From a bacterium EF100-94H03 bin56 (GTDB taxonomy: Bacteria > Pseudomonadota > Alphaproteobacteria > SP197), in assembly GCA_002238685.1 (NCBI GenBank), contig MPMV01000035.1, positions 1 through 45,936 on the forward strand: 45,936 nt of DNA, written 5' to 3'. The position numbers were made by a program, and so were the translations under genes. Below, one piece after another: positions 25,341-34,272 of the stretch; position 1 is the first letter of the stretch; each line of letters begins with the position of its first letter. Below the pieces are notes generated by a model. That model saw only the letters and a list, made by a program, of their open reading frames with translations. It searched no databases and was not told where the DNA came from.

Positions 25341-26243
25341 TCAATGTCGGCTCGGCTCTCCCAGTACCGCGGTCTTGAAGAGACTTGAATCCTCCACGTA
25401 CTCGCCGCCTTCCGGCGAGGCCGGCATGACATCGGCGAACCTGTCCTCGAGCACGACATGGGGATCCTGCCCCTCGACCCAGCCGAGGAAGATGTCGTGC
25501 AGATGGTAGCCGATCAGGTGCTGGACATCTTCGCGCAGGCCGCGGGCCACAGCGGGTGGAACAGCGAGATACTGATTTTCTTCCTGGCGCAGCCAGCCGA
25601 GGCTGTATCCGGTGATCGCTCCGGTGCGGTGCTCGTCGTTGGTGATATTCTGACCGCCGCCGTGGTACACCGAACCGAGATAAATGAGACACGAGCCTTT
25701 GGGCATCACGGCGCAGGCGAACCTGGAATCGTCGTCGGGGTAGGTGTCGTCGTCCCAGACGTGACTGCCGGGAATGACATTGGTGGCCCCGTTGTCGGCC
25801 GTGAAGTCAGACAGCGCCCACATGGTGTTGCACAGGCACTGGGGTCCGGGATGGCGGAAGGGTATGAGGCCATCGTCGCGGTGCACGATCTGGCGTCCCT
25901 CGCCAGGAGCGATTCTCACCGCCTGGGTCACATGGAGCTGATAGCGTTCGCAACGGGGCAGCAACAGGCGATCCATGACCGCGAGAATCTGCGGCGCCGT
26001 GGCGAGTTCCTCCCCATAGGTCTTGGACTTGGCGATCAGCGAACTCACGCGCCGCGTCTTGCGGCCCCAGAAGTCGCCTTCACCGAAGTGAGCCCGGCCG
26101 AGGTAAGGTTCGAGTTCCTCGTTGACCCGGTCCATGACGTCGTCATCGACGAGATTGCGGAAGATGACCGCACCGTCTTCCTCGAGAATGGCCATCGCCT
26201 CGTCGGTGGATGCCGTACGCTCGAGGGACCTTACTTCGTCCAT
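25341..26243 (-). CDS. phytanoyl-CoA dioxygenase (PhyH) family protein
   Basis: The 300-residue Fe(II)/2-oxoglutarate dioxygenase has HxD in QIVHRDDGLIPFRH, distal His in SVYHGGGQN and the 2-oxoglutarate Arg in DEHRTGAITGYSLGW. The N-terminus has EEDGAVIFRNLVDDDV, and the facial strand GATNVIPGSHVW precedes the distal half, as usual for PhyH-like enzymes. Length is typical. ATG at 26243 is preceded by GGAGG at a 5-base spacing, better than the in-frame GTG at 26255. Substrate is not evident; many bacterial PhyH members hydroxylate small metabolites. It is divergent from the DedA-dsbB-coq7 block. Confidence 0.87.
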   Translation of the reverse strand: MDEVRSLERTASTDEAMAILEEDGAVIFRNLVDDDVMDRVNEELEPYLGRAHFGEGDFWGRKTRRVSSLIAKSKTYGEELATAPQILAVMDRLLLPRCERYQLHVTQAVRIAPGEGRQIVHRDDGLIPFRHPGPQCLCNTMWALSDFTADNGATNVIPGSHVWDDDTYPDDDSRFACAVMPKGSCLIYLGSVYHGGGQNITNDEHRTGAITGYSLGWLRQEENQYLAVPPAVARGLREDVQHLIGYHLHDIFLGWVEGQDPHVVLEDRFADVMPASPEGGEYVEDSSLFKTAVLGEPSRH

Positions 26244-26337
26244 GCCTGCCTCCACTCCCTTCGATTCACCCTATCCCCTCGGCGGAGCCGGGTCACTACG
26301 CCGGTGAACCGTGACACGGTATCGTGGGTTCCTCGAC

Positions 26338-26919
26338 ATGTTTGAGCGCCTCTACGCCAGGACCATGGAACTTGCCGCCAGCCGTCATGCGGTCTGGTGG
26401 CTGCTGGCGCTCGCCGTCGCCGAGGCCTCCTTCTTCCCGGTGCCCGTGGAGGCCCTGCTCCTGCCGATGATGTTCGCAACGCCCTCCAGGGCATGGTTCC
26501 TTGCCCTTCTCGCCACAATCGGAACCGTCGTGGGCGGTGTCACGGGCTACGCCATCGGGCTGTTTCTCCACGATACCATTGCCTGGCCTGTTCTCGATTT
26601 CTACGGCTACGCGGAGGCCTATGCGGAGTACGCCACCCTCTACAACGTGTGGGGAGCCTGGATCGTCTTTGCTGGCGGATTCACCCCGATTCCCTACAAG
26701 GTGGTGACCATTGCTTCCGGCGCCATGCACCTTGACATCTGGGTGTTTGTCGCCGCCTCCGCCGCTTCTCGCGGCCTGCGGTTCGCCATCGAGGCGGCAC
26801 TGCTGTCATGGTTTGCGGTTCCGGTGCGCAGCCTCGTGGAACGCCATCTCACCCTGGCGGGTCTGGCGATGCTGGCCGCGCTGGTTGTCGGCTTCGTCGC
26901 CATCAGGTGGATCTTGTAG
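26338..26919 (+). CDS. DedA/VTT-domain membrane protein, YqaA-like
   Basis: The protein of about 193 residues has the VTT/DedA signature. A re-entrant region near VAEASFFPVPVEALLLPM and the conserved FAGGFTPIPYKVVTIASGAM flank hydrophobic helices, with SAASRGLRFAIEAALL near the end. YqaA-type members are inner-membrane proteins linked to lipid flipping and membrane homeostasis. The start is set at ATG 26338 (MFERLYARTMELAASRHA), which matches the usual family N-terminus; an in-frame GTG at 26311 would add nine residues. dsbB follows 33 bases later, so co-transcription is likely. Confidence 0.85.
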   Translation: MFERLYARTMELAASRHAVWWLLALAVAEASFFPVPVEALLLPMMFATPSRAWFLALLATIGTVVGGVTGYAIGLFLHDTIAWPVLDFYGYAEAYAEYATLYNVWGAWIVFAGGFTPIPYKVVTIASGAMHLDIWVFVAASAASRGLRFAIEAALLSWFAVPVRSLVERHLTLAGLAMLAALVVGFVAIRWIL

Positions 26920-26952
26920 GAATCCGGGCCGCGGCCTCATACTCGGGATCCG

Positions 26953-27453
26953 ATGACCGTCCTCTCTCCCATGGTCGCATGGCAACGTCCCAGGCTGCTT
27001 GCCTGCCTGCTCGGCCTCGCCAGTGCCGCCTGCCTTGCCACCGCCTTCTGGTTCCAGCATGTGGCGGGGCTCGAGCCCTGTCCCCTGTGCATCGACCAGC
27101 GCTGGGCCCACGGTGCATCCATCACTGTCGCCGCCGTGTCGGTTGTCTGCATGGCGCCGGAGCGTGCCGCGATCATGCTGGCGGCCCTTGCCCTGACCTT
27201 CCTCGCCGGAACCGGTATCGCTGCGTGGCACGTCATGGTTGAATGGCACTGGGTGGCGTCGCCGGGGTGCAGCATTCCGGAATTCGGGGACATGTCAGTC
27301 GATTCCTTTCTCTCCATGGATGTCGTGCGGTGCGACGAGGTCGCGTGGTCGATGGCAGGCGTGTCGATGGCCGGGTGGAACGCCATTGTTTCCCTCATGC
27401 TGGCCACGGTCGCCATCACCGGCAGTCTGGTGTCGTTGCGGGGACGCAGATGA
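26953..27453 (+). CDS. dsbB: disulfide bond formation protein DsbB-like
   Basis: The 166-residue inner-membrane protein has four predicted helices. The first periplasmic loop carries the redox pair CPLC (Cys43, Cys46, in GLEPCPLCIDQRWAH). The second loop carries Cys106 (SPGCSIPEF) and Cys127 (VVRCDEVAWSM). These are the two cysteine pairs through which DsbB reoxidises DsbA and passes electrons to ubiquinone. The next gene encodes a ubiquinone-biosynthesis hydroxylase and overlaps the dsbB stop (ATGA), a sensible functional link. No dsbA is in the window. Confidence 0.9.
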   Translation: MTVLSPMVAWQRPRLLACLLGLASAACLATAFWFQHVAGLEPCPLCIDQRWAHGASITVAAVSVVCMAPERAAIMLAALALTFLAGTGIAAWHVMVEWHWVASPGCSIPEFGDMSVDSFLSMDVVRCDEVAWSMAGVSMAGWNAIVSLMLATVAITGSLVSLRGRR

Positions 27454-28010
27454 CGGCAAGACGCCACACCCGCGACGGACTCCTGCCCGGTGACGGCACG
27501 GTGCGCGACACCGTCGATGCCATGATCCGGGTCGACCATGCCGGAGAATTCGGTGCAAAACGGATCTATGACGGGCAGCTGGCCGTGCTCGGTGGCACCG
27601 GAACCGGCAAGGTCATTCGCCGCATGGCGGAACAGGAACAGAAACACCTCGACCGTTTCGATGAACTGATCGTCGCGCGTCGGGTCCGGCCGACCGTGCT
27701 CTCACCGTTGTGGCATGTGGCGGGCTTTGCGCTTGGCGTCGGCTCCGCTCTCCTGGGGCCACGCGCTGCCATGGCCTGCACCGAGGCCGTCGAGAGTGTC
27801 ATCAGCGAGCACTATGCCGGCCAGGCCCGGCGCCTGGGAGACGACGAGGCGGACCTCAGGGCCACCATCGAGGAGTTCCGCCAGGACGAGATGGCCCATC
27901 ACGACACCGCCCTGGAGCACGGCGCCCGGGAGACGCCCGCGCACACCCTTCTCACCGGCGCCATCCGACGCGGCACACGCCTCGCCATCCGCCTGTCGAC
28001 CAGGCTGTGA
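27450..28010 (+). CDS. coq7: COQ7-type demethoxyubiquinone hydroxylase
   Basis: The 186-residue di-iron carboxylate protein carries the ligand set expected for COQ7: VDHAGEFGAKRIYDGQL (Glu), EQEQKHLDRF (ExxH), TEAVESVISEHY (Glu), then EEFRQDEMAHHDTALEHGA (ExxH). It hydroxylates the ring of 2-octaprenyl-3-methyl-6-methoxybenzoquinone late in ubiquinone synthesis, at the membrane. The COQ7 form rather than UbiF is common in Alphaproteobacteria. ATG at 27450 overlaps the dsbB stop. A strong hairpin (28014-28036) follows the stop. Confidence 0.93.
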   Translation: MTARRHTRDGLLPGDGTVRDTVDAMIRVDHAGEFGAKRIYDGQLAVLGGTGTGKVIRRMAEQEQKHLDRFDELIVARRVRPTVLSPLWHVAGFALGVGSALLGPRAAMACTEAVESVISEHYAGQARRLGDDEADLRATIEEFRQDEMAHHDTALEHGARETPAHTLLTGAIRRGTRLAIRLSTRL

Positions 28011-28013
28011 CAT

Positions 28014-28036
28014 GTGGTCCGGGTTTCCCGGACCAC
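28014..28036. terminator. bidirectional hairpin between coq7 and the HNH gene
   Basis: A perfect 10-bp stem GTGGTCCGGG / CCCGGACCAC with a TTT loop lies 3 bases after the coq7 stop and 20 bases from the end of the convergent HNH gene. Its position suits termination for both. Confidence 0.75.
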
Positions 28037-28056
28037 GAGGCCCGGACGTCATGGCG

Positions 28057-28674
28057 TCAGTCCGAGACGAGTTCGCTGTCCCAGTAGAGGTAGTCGCGCC
28101 AGTGTTCGTGAAGAAAGTTGGGCGGGAAGGACTGTCCGTTGCGGCGCAGTTGGGAGGTCGTCGGAGGAGCCGGTCTGGCGAGAGGGAACATCCGCGCCTC
28201 GCCCGAAATCCTGTTGCCCTTCGTCATGTTGCAGGACCGACAGGCCGTGACGACATTGTTCCAGGACGTCCGACCACCCCGCGAGCGGGGGATCACGTGG
28301 TCGAAAGTGAGATCACGGGTCTCGAAGCGCAACCCGCAGTACTGGCATGAGAACCGGTCGCGCAGGAACACGTTGAACCGTGTGAATGCCGGCCGCTTGT
28401 TGAGCTGAATGTAGCTGCGCAGGGCAATGACGCTGGGAAGCCGCATCTCGAATGAAGGCGAGCGGACCGTGTGCTCGTAGGCACTCACGGTCACCACGCG
28501 ATCGAGAAACACCGCCTTGACCGCCTCCTGCCACGGCCAGAGCGAAAGCGGGAAGTAGCTCAGCGGCTTGTGGTCCGCATTGAGGACCAGAGCCGGACAT
28601 GTCTGGAGCGATACCACTGGCTGTATTTCCGGAGGTGAGAAATCCAAAATATTGGCGTCATTCGGGAGCATCAT
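28057..28674 (-). CDS. HNH endonuclease family protein
   Basis: The 205-residue protein has a C-terminal HNH domain. SCQYCGLRF gives the first CxxC, LTFDHVIPRSRGGRTSWNN the His-Asn core, and CRSCNMTKGN the second CxxC. The N-terminal part (ALVLNADHKPLSYFPLSLWPW, VFLDRVVTV) is the typical lead-in of a family of stand-alone HNH proteins widely conserved in Alphaproteobacteria. Their role is unclear; no methylase or phage gene is adjacent. ATG at 28674 is immediately followed by a second ATG. The gene is convergent with coq7, with a shared terminator. Confidence 0.87.
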   Translation of the reverse strand: MMLPNDANILDFSPPEIQPVVSLQTCPALVLNADHKPLSYFPLSLWPWQEAVKAVFLDRVVTVSAYEHTVRSPSFEMRLPSVIALRSYIQLNKRPAFTRFNVFLRDRFSCQYCGLRFETRDLTFDHVIPRSRGGRTSWNNVVTACRSCNMTKGNRISGEARMFPLARPAPPTTSQLRRNGQSFPPNFLHEHWRDYLYWDSELVSD

Positions 28675-28835
28675 AGCGACTGACGGCGAGATGTTAACCC
28701 TCGGGTTTCCGTTCCCTTGGGGCGATGTGACGATGGTGACGTCCTGCCGCGGGCCATGGACTCATTTCTGTCCATCCGTCATATCAGTTTCGTGATCCCG
28801 ACTTCGGGTCATGCAACGAAAAGGGGAAGAGGCTG

Positions 28836-30059
28836 ATGGCCCTGGCACTCGACGGCATTGTGGTTCTCGACCTTTCGCGCATTCTCGCCGGTCCCTGGTG
28901 CACCCAGATTCTCGCCGATCTGGGGGCGACGGTGATCAAGGTCGAGAGGCCGGGAACCGGTGATGACACCCGTGCCTGGGGACCGCCCTACCTGAAGGAC
29001 GGCGCCGGCGACGACACCTCGGAGGCGGCCTACTACCTTGCGGCCAACCGCGGCAAGCAGTCCCTGACGCTCAACATCGCGACACCCCGGGGGAAGGCCA
29101 TCGCCCGCGAACTCGCCGCAAGGGCCGACGTCCTGATCGAGAACTACAAGGTCGGCGGTCTCGGGAAGTACGGCCTCGACTATCCCGGTCTTCGCTCCCT
29201 CAACCCCGGACTCATCTACTGTTCGATCACGGGCTTCGGACAGACCGGCCCCTATGCGGCACGGGCCGGCTACGACTTCGTCATACAGGGCCTGTGCGGT
29301 TTCATGTCGGTGACCGGGGAGCGCGATGACCTGCCGGGTGGAGGCCCGCAAAAGGCGGGTGTCGCCATCACCGACCTGACCACCGGCCTCTACAGCGCCA
29401 TTGCCATTCTGGCCGCTCTCAATCACCGACACGCGACCGGTGAGGGACAGTACATCGACATGGCGCTGTCCGACTGCGCCGTGGCGCTCATGGCCAACAT
29501 GAACATGAACTACCTCACCACAGGTGTCGCGCCGAAGCGTTACGGCAATGCCCACCAGAACCTGCTTCCCTACCAGGTGTTCGACACGGCCGACGATCCC
29601 ATCATCATCGCCATCGGCAACGATACGCAGTTTCGCCGCTGGTGCGATCTGGCCGAAGCGCCGGAACTGGCCGATGACGAGCGCTTTGCCACCAATCCGG
29701 CACGCATCCGCCATCGTGAACTCCTGGTGGAAAAGGTCGTCGAACTGATGAAGCGCCGGCCCCGTGCCTGGTGGGTCGAGCACCTGGAGAGAGAGGGTAT
29801 TCCCTATGGTGTGGTGAACAATTTCCGGCAGGTCTACGAGGACCCGCACATCCAGGCGCGTGGCATGAAGTTCGAGATGGATCACCCGCTCGCCGGCACC
29901 GTTCCCCTGGTCCGCAGTCCGGTCAACCTCGAGGGCTCGCCTCCCGGCTATCAGTTGCCTCCACCGCTTCTGGGCGAACATACCGACACCGTCCTCCGGA
30001 CGCTGCTCGGCAAGTCGGAGGATGAAATCTCGAGCCTCAGGAAAGCGGGCATCGTGTAG
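28836..30059 (+). CDS. CaiB/BaiF (class III) CoA-transferase
   Basis: The 407-residue protein has family III CoA-transferase marks. The N-terminus has LDLSRILAGPWCTQILADLGA and VIKVERPGTGDDTR. NRGKQSLTLN follows, with the catalytic Asp in ADVLIENYKVG. CSITGFGQTGPYA, GYDFVIQGLCGFMSVTG and IDMALSDCAVA come next, and PPPLLGEHTD lies near the end. These enzymes move CoA between carboxylic acids, for example in carnitine, oxalate or succinate-based activation. The substrate is not evident. ATG 28836 follows AAAAGGGGAAGAGG. It stands alone, with the HNH gene divergent upstream. Confidence 0.9.
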   Translation: MALALDGIVVLDLSRILAGPWCTQILADLGATVIKVERPGTGDDTRAWGPPYLKDGAGDDTSEAAYYLAANRGKQSLTLNIATPRGKAIARELAARADVLIENYKVGGLGKYGLDYPGLRSLNPGLIYCSITGFGQTGPYAARAGYDFVIQGLCGFMSVTGERDDLPGGGPQKAGVAITDLTTGLYSAIAILAALNHRHATGEGQYIDMALSDCAVALMANMNMNYLTTGVAPKRYGNAHQNLLPYQVFDTADDPIIIAIGNDTQFRRWCDLAEAPELADDERFATNPARIRHRELLVEKVVELMKRRPRAWWVEHLEREGIPYGVVNNFRQVYEDPHIQARGMKFEMDHPLAGTVPLVRSPVNLEGSPPGYQLPPPLLGEHTDTVLRTLLGKSEDEISSLRKAGIV

Positions 30060-30309
30060 CCGGACACCGGCGAATTCGGGACCGGGCTGACATGGGATCA
30101 TACCGGGTCCCGGGTCTTCGTTGTCGGCGGCCGGGCGAAGTCCGTGCCTTGCAGAACGGTTCGTTCGTCGGGGTGAGGTTCCTCACAAGTTCGGCGGGCA
30201 TGCGAACCCGAGGGTGGTGAAATCGTCCGCGGTACACCGACGTTGCGCAACGCAGTTCGAAGTGTCGGGCGCTGCCCTTCACGCAGCCTGGGCGGTCAAC
30301 GCCAGGTTG

Positions 30310-30673
30310 TTGCCAGGGCCCGGTTGTTGCCAGGAGTGCGAAGTCGCTCTTCGATGTCTCGAGAATGGCCCCCTCGAAACCGGGCACAGGCAGCGATCAG
30401 GATGTCCGCGGCAAGTACCGTTACTCCGCCCGCCCTGGCTTGCCGCGCCATGTCGCAGGCCATGGTCCAGGGTCGTCCACGTCGAGGTAGGCAAGCGTCC
30501 TTGCAAACTCCTGCAGCGCCTTTTGCTCCTGCTCTCCTCGGGCGCCGTTCCACAGTTCGAGCTGACCAGCAGGCGCGACCGTTGGTGAGTGCGTCATTGA
30601 CGCGCTCCCGCACGATCGGGTCTCCATGCGTCCGGAGCATGTGGATCCAGCTTGATGTGTCGATCACAATCAC
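30310..30673 (-). pseudogene. vapC: VapC-type PIN-domain toxin with several frameshifts
   Basis: GTG at 30673 reads a clean PIN start, IVIDTSSWIHMLRTHGDP, with the first catalytic Asp. After NDALTNGRA the protein continues in another frame (LELWNGARGEQEQKALQEF, YLDVDD). It then returns to the first frame (TMACDMARQARAGGVTV, ADILIAACARFRG, with the acidic patch) and changes again to GAILETSKSDFALLATTG. At least three frame changes in about 360 bases exclude a single sequencing slip, so the toxin is dead. It lies 4 bases after vapB. Confidence 0.8.
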
Positions 30674-30677
30674 GGGC

Positions 30678-30881
30678 TCAGCGTCGACGGCGCTGAGCCT
30701 GAAGGTCCTCCGGGGTCACCAGATTCTCGCACGTTCCTGCATGGTCGACCGGTTTGGCCATACGCATGCGGCGGTTGAAATCCGCAATGGTGCTGACCAG
30801 GGCCTCGCGCTTCGTCCGTGCGTTTGTGAAGCGGATTGCATCCTCACGTCCGGAATCCGGAACGTCGATGGTGATTCTCAT
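30678..30881 (-). CDS. vapB: VapB-type antitoxin
   Basis: The 67-residue protein RITIDVPDSGREDAIRFTNA, followed by TKREALVSTIADFNRRMRMA and ENLVTPEDLQAQRR, matches the short VapB group (DUF2191-like). It has an N-terminal beta strand and helix for DNA binding and a C-terminal toxin-binding tail. ATG 30881 is chosen over an ORF extension to 30965, since MRITIDVP is the family start. The gene is intact, whereas the vapC that follows is broken, leaving an orphan antitoxin. It could still repress its promoter or neutralise VapC encoded elsewhere. Confidence 0.82.
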   Translation of the reverse strand: MRITIDVPDSGREDAIRFTNARTKREALVSTIADFNRRMRMAKPVDHAGTCENLVTPEDLQAQRRRR

Positions 30882-30999
30882 GATGCAAATGTGAATGTCT
30901 GGAGGAAACACATCGAGGTCCAATGCGCATACTCTGATCGGGCCGAACGCCCGACGGTTCGTCATGGATGAACCGAAATGGAGTCGTGTGGCGAACCTG

Positions 31000-31659
31000 T
31001 CAGCTTCTCCTGAAGGCGTTCTTCAGGAAGAGGGCGGCGAATCCCAGGGATGCGGGATCGATGCCGTGTCCGGTGCCCTGGCTGACATGCCACTGGACGG
31101 GTACGTCGTGCCGGCCGAGCGTGTCTACGGCGCTGTGCAGCATGGCGAAGGGAACAACCTCGTCGGCATCGCCGTGACACAGGAAGACCGGCGGTCGGCC
31201 GACGATCTCCCGGCCAAGACTCTCTTCCTCGATCAGCATGCCGGAAAAGCCCGCCACGGCAGCGACCGGTTGCGGTCGACGCAGCGCCACATGGAGCGCC
31301 ATCATGCAACCCTGGCTGAATCCCAGAAAGGCAAGCGCCCGGTCGTCGAGACCGAGACGTTCAAGTTCCGAATCGACCCAGGCGTTGATCATGTCGCTGG
31401 CCCGGTCGATTCCCTGTCGTGCGCGTTCGGGACGCCGCTCCATCAGGGAGTACCATTGCCGTCCGGTCGGATTCTGTTCACACGGGTCGGGAGCGTCGGG
31501 GCTGCTGACCCGGGCCTGGGGAAGGGTTGTCTGCAAGGGTCCGGCAAGACCGATCAGGTCATTGCCGTTCGCGCCCCAGCCATGCAGCAGCACGACAAGC
31601 TGGCGTGTTTCCCCCCTCCGGGGCGGCACGGCCGGTCCTGACAATGGCATGGCGGTCAA
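31000..31659 (-). CDS. phospholipase/carboxylesterase family alpha/beta hydrolase, YpfH-like
   Basis: The product of 219 residues has the oxyanion motif VVLLHGWGANGNDLIGLA near the start and the nucleophile elbow FLGFSQGCMMAL. The acid is Asp in CHGDADEVVPF and the base His in GTGHGIDPASLG. Order, spacing and length match the small carboxylesterase/acyl-protein thioesterase group. It is soluble, with no signal peptide. ATG 31659 has a second in-frame Met four codons later. It is divergent from gluQ and has no obvious partner. Confidence 0.85.
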   Translation of the reverse strand: MTAMPLSGPAVPPRRGETRQLVVLLHGWGANGNDLIGLAGPLQTTLPQARVSSPDAPDPCEQNPTGRQWYSLMERRPERARQGIDRASDMINAWVDSELERLGLDDRALAFLGFSQGCMMALHVALRRPQPVAAVAGFSGMLIEEESLGREIVGRPPVFLCHGDADEVVPFAMLHSAVDTLGRHDVPVQWHVSQGTGHGIDPASLGFAALFLKNAFRRS

Positions 31660-31766
31660 CTCCCAGGGCGCTCGGTCATCCCGCGCAGGATCGATCCTGT
31701 CCCTCGTCGTTGTCCAGACCTTCCATGCAGACGCGGAGGCTGTATCGTTGAAGAGAGGTTCCGCCC

Positions 31767-32606
31767 ATGTCCGCCATCGTCACGCGTTTCGCGCCCTCTC
31801 CCACCGGGCTGCTGCACATCGGCCACGTCTTCTCGGCTCTCGAGGGCTGGCGTCTGGCTCGCGAGAACAGGGGACGGTTTCTCCTGCGCATCGAGGATAT
31901 CGACCGGGCACGCTGTCGCGACACGTTTGCACAGGCCATCCTGGAGGACCTCGCCTGGCTCGGAATTGACTGGGACGGCGAGGTCCGGCGCCAGTCGGAC
32001 CATCTTGCCGCCTATGCCTCGGTCCTTGCAGAACTGCGGGCGCGCCGGCTCGTCTACCCGTGTTTCTGCACGCGCCGCCAGATCCGCCGGGAGGTCGAAC
32101 TGGCGCCAGCGGCACCCCATGGCCCGCTGGGCCTCATCTATCCCGGGACCTGTCGCACGCTCGCCGCCGCCGAGGCCGAGGCGAGGATGGAGGCCGGTGA
32201 CCATCACGCCTGGCGGCTCGATGTCGCCAGGGCAATGGACGAGACGGGCCCATTGGCATGGCGCACGTTCGATGGCAGGACAGTCCCGGTCGACCCGGGA
32301 GCAGCCGGTGACGCGGTTCTGGCGCGCAAGGACATTCCCACCAGCTATCACCTTGCCGTCACTCATGACGACCATGTCCAGGGCGTGACGGTCGTCACGC
32401 GGGGGTGCGACCTCGCTCCCGCCACCCATGTCCACTGCCTGATCCGTCGGCTCATGGGCTGGAAGGAACCTCTCCATCATCATCACCGTCTGCTGGTCGG
32501 AAAGGACGGCCGGCGTCATGCCAAGCGCGACCGCTCGGTCACGGTCCGGTCGTTGCGCGAAGCGGGCCTGACACCCGAAGACGTGCTCGCCATGGCCCAG
32601 CCGTGA
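31767..32606 (+). CDS. gluQ: glutamyl-Q tRNA(Asp) synthetase (GluQRS)
   Basis: The 279-residue protein looks like the catalytic half of glutamyl-tRNA synthetase without an anticodon domain. TRFAPSPTGLLHIGH includes the HIGH signature at 17-20, followed by LLRIEDIDRARCR. The zinc-site cysteines are in YPCFCTRRQI and YPGTCR. The KMSKS-like segment GKDGRRHAKRDRS lies near 246-257. The enzyme attaches glutamate to queuosine in the anticodon loop of tRNA-Asp. ATG 31767 is preceded by GAGAGG. Confidence 0.93.
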   Translation: MSAIVTRFAPSPTGLLHIGHVFSALEGWRLARENRGRFLLRIEDIDRARCRDTFAQAILEDLAWLGIDWDGEVRRQSDHLAAYASVLAELRARRLVYPCFCTRRQIRREVELAPAAPHGPLGLIYPGTCRTLAAAEAEARMEAGDHHAWRLDVARAMDETGPLAWRTFDGRTVPVDPGAAGDAVLARKDIPTSYHLAVTHDDHVQGVTVVTRGCDLAPATHVHCLIRRLMGWKEPLHHHHRLLVGKDGRRHAKRDRSVTVRSLREAGLTPEDVLAMAQP

Positions 32607-32618
32607 TGGCCCCGCCGG

Positions 32619-33137
32619 TCAGTCGAACAGGTCGAGGGGGCTCGCATGCGAGGGCGGCACCAGGCACTCCGGCCCGTCGTGTTCATCCGGATCAAGACAG
32701 CATCGGCCTCCGGAACATCCCGGGAGAGACCCTGCAGGGGGCCGCCGCGCAGCCGTCTTGCAATGGCATCACTCCGGCATCCGGTGATGAGTGCGGCGAA
32801 GGCGCGGTGATGCTTCGACAGCAAGGATGGTGAAGGTGGCCGGTGAACACGAAGGGCCTCCCCTTGGGGAAAGCGACGGCACAATTCGGGCGCACGGAAC
32901 CACACGGCGGCGATGGCGCCACGTCTGCCGGAAAGCCGGTTTCGAGGCGGCGGTTTCCGTTCTGGCGATGATGAGAATGGTTCCGCCCGCCCGGAACGGG
33001 ACCAGGCTCCGGCGCATGGGGGCGGCGGCCTGTATCGGCGCAATGTTGTATCGCGGCACCAGGTCAGGAAGACTCCTTGGACCCGGCTGGTCGTGAATGG
33101 CGCCACCGGGACTGATGAGCGAACATCTGCCGCACAT
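32619..33137 (-). pseudogene. broken SRAP/YedK (HMCES-like) gene
   Basis: ATG at 33137 reads MCGRCSLISPGGAI and PDLVPRYNIAPIQAA, the catalytic Cys2 start of the SRAP family. The frame later gives ETAASKPAFRQTWRHRRRVVP but has lost the segment between them. It continues in pieces (FTILAVEASP, then HHRMP) before a stop, and the C-terminus is found in another frame (HDGPECLVPPSHASPLDLFD) ending at the TGA 32619-32621. Several indels and deletions are present, so it is inactive. It is a paralogue of the intact SRAP gene at 34273-34995, with the ureohydrolase gene between them. Confidence 0.75.
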
Positions 33138-33164
33138 GCTCCAACATGGAGGAAAGGACCCGTC

Positions 33165-34112
33165 ATGGTGACGTCGATTTTCGATTCCCGGGTCTATCGT
33201 CCCACCGCCGGCTTCATGGATGCGCCTGTCACCTGGAATCTCGCCGGCTGTCGTCTGGCGATCGTCGGCATGCCCTTTGACTGTGGCATTCATCCGACAC
33301 GCATCGGATCCCGTTTGGGACCGGCGTCCATTCGCGAGCAGTCCGGACTCGTGCGTCCCTATCATCCGCCTCTTGATGACACCAACCCGCTGAGCGAACT
33401 CGGTGTCATCGACTGCGGCGATGCCCTGGTGACGCCAGGGCGGCCCGAACCTTCCTTCGAGGTCATGGAGGAAGCGGTGTGGCGGATTGTCCGCGAGGGT
33501 GTGGCGACCCTGACGATGGGAGGTGACGGCCTCGTCACGTTGCCACAGTTGCGCGCATGGCGGCGGGTCCACGACGACCTCTGTGTCATCCATGTCGATG
33601 CCCATACCGATGCCTATCCGGTCACCGGCCAGGATCGCATTTCGCCTGCCACCACGTTCACCATTGCCGCCGAGGAAGGCCTGATCGACGCCGCGTCCAC
33701 ATTCCACGTCGGCGCCCGTGGCCCGGTCTTCATGGGGGGTGTGTTCGAGCACACGAAAAACATCGGCTATCACCTCATTCCCGATGTCGAGATGCGGCGA
33801 CAGGGTCTCGAAGCCACCGCCTCCCTGCTGCAGGAGCGCCTTGCCGGCCGCAAGGTCTACGTGTGCTGGGACATGGACGTCTTCGATCCGTCCTGCGCTC
33901 CCGGTGTCGCCACGCCGACCTGGGAAGGTCTCAGCGCCGCTGAGGGACTGGGTTTCCTGCGCTCACTGGCCGGTCTTGACATCGTCGCCGTCGATGTCAA
34001 CACGGTCTCTCCACCCCACGACATCGGCGGCATGACCGCCTACCTCGCCGGTTGCGTCATGCTTGAGGGCATGCGTCTCGTTGCGGCATCCCCGTCCCTC
34101 GACCGGCAGTGA
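33165..34112 (+). CDS. agmatinase/arginase-like ureohydrolase with GGDG in place of GGDH
   Basis: The 315-residue ureohydrolase has AIVGMPFDCGIHPTRIGSRLGPASIREQS, then the box TLTMGGDGLVTLPQ. Next are CVIHVDAHTDAY (metal ligands Asp-His-Asp) and VCWDMDVFDPSCAPGVATP (Asp-x-Asp with the APG tail). In agmatinases and arginases the first box is GGDHS and its His binds Mn-A; here Gly takes that place. The remaining ligands are intact. The protein may use one metal, have a shifted substrate range, or be inactive toward agmatine. ATG 33165 follows GGAGGAAAGG. A 54-base piece resembling its 3' end recurs at 35081-35134. Confidence 0.83.
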   Translation: MVTSIFDSRVYRPTAGFMDAPVTWNLAGCRLAIVGMPFDCGIHPTRIGSRLGPASIREQSGLVRPYHPPLDDTNPLSELGVIDCGDALVTPGRPEPSFEVMEEAVWRIVREGVATLTMGGDGLVTLPQLRAWRRVHDDLCVIHVDAHTDAYPVTGQDRISPATTFTIAAEEGLIDAASTFHVGARGPVFMGGVFEHTKNIGYHLIPDVEMRRQGLEATASLLQERLAGRKVYVCWDMDVFDPSCAPGVATPTWEGLSAAEGLGFLRSLAGLDIVAVDVNTVSPPHDIGGMTAYLAGCVMLEGMRLVAASPSLDRQ

Positions 34113-34272
34113 TCCCAAACCGGGGCAGCCGCGCAACGAACGACATCGGGAGATGGAGAGGTAGCCCCCGCCGTCAGCGGAGCCAGAACTGCTCCACAAT
34201 GCCGCGGTCCTGAACATCTCCCATCGCACGCTTCGAGATGCGGTCTTCGGTCAGCTGTGCCAAGCTCGCCGC

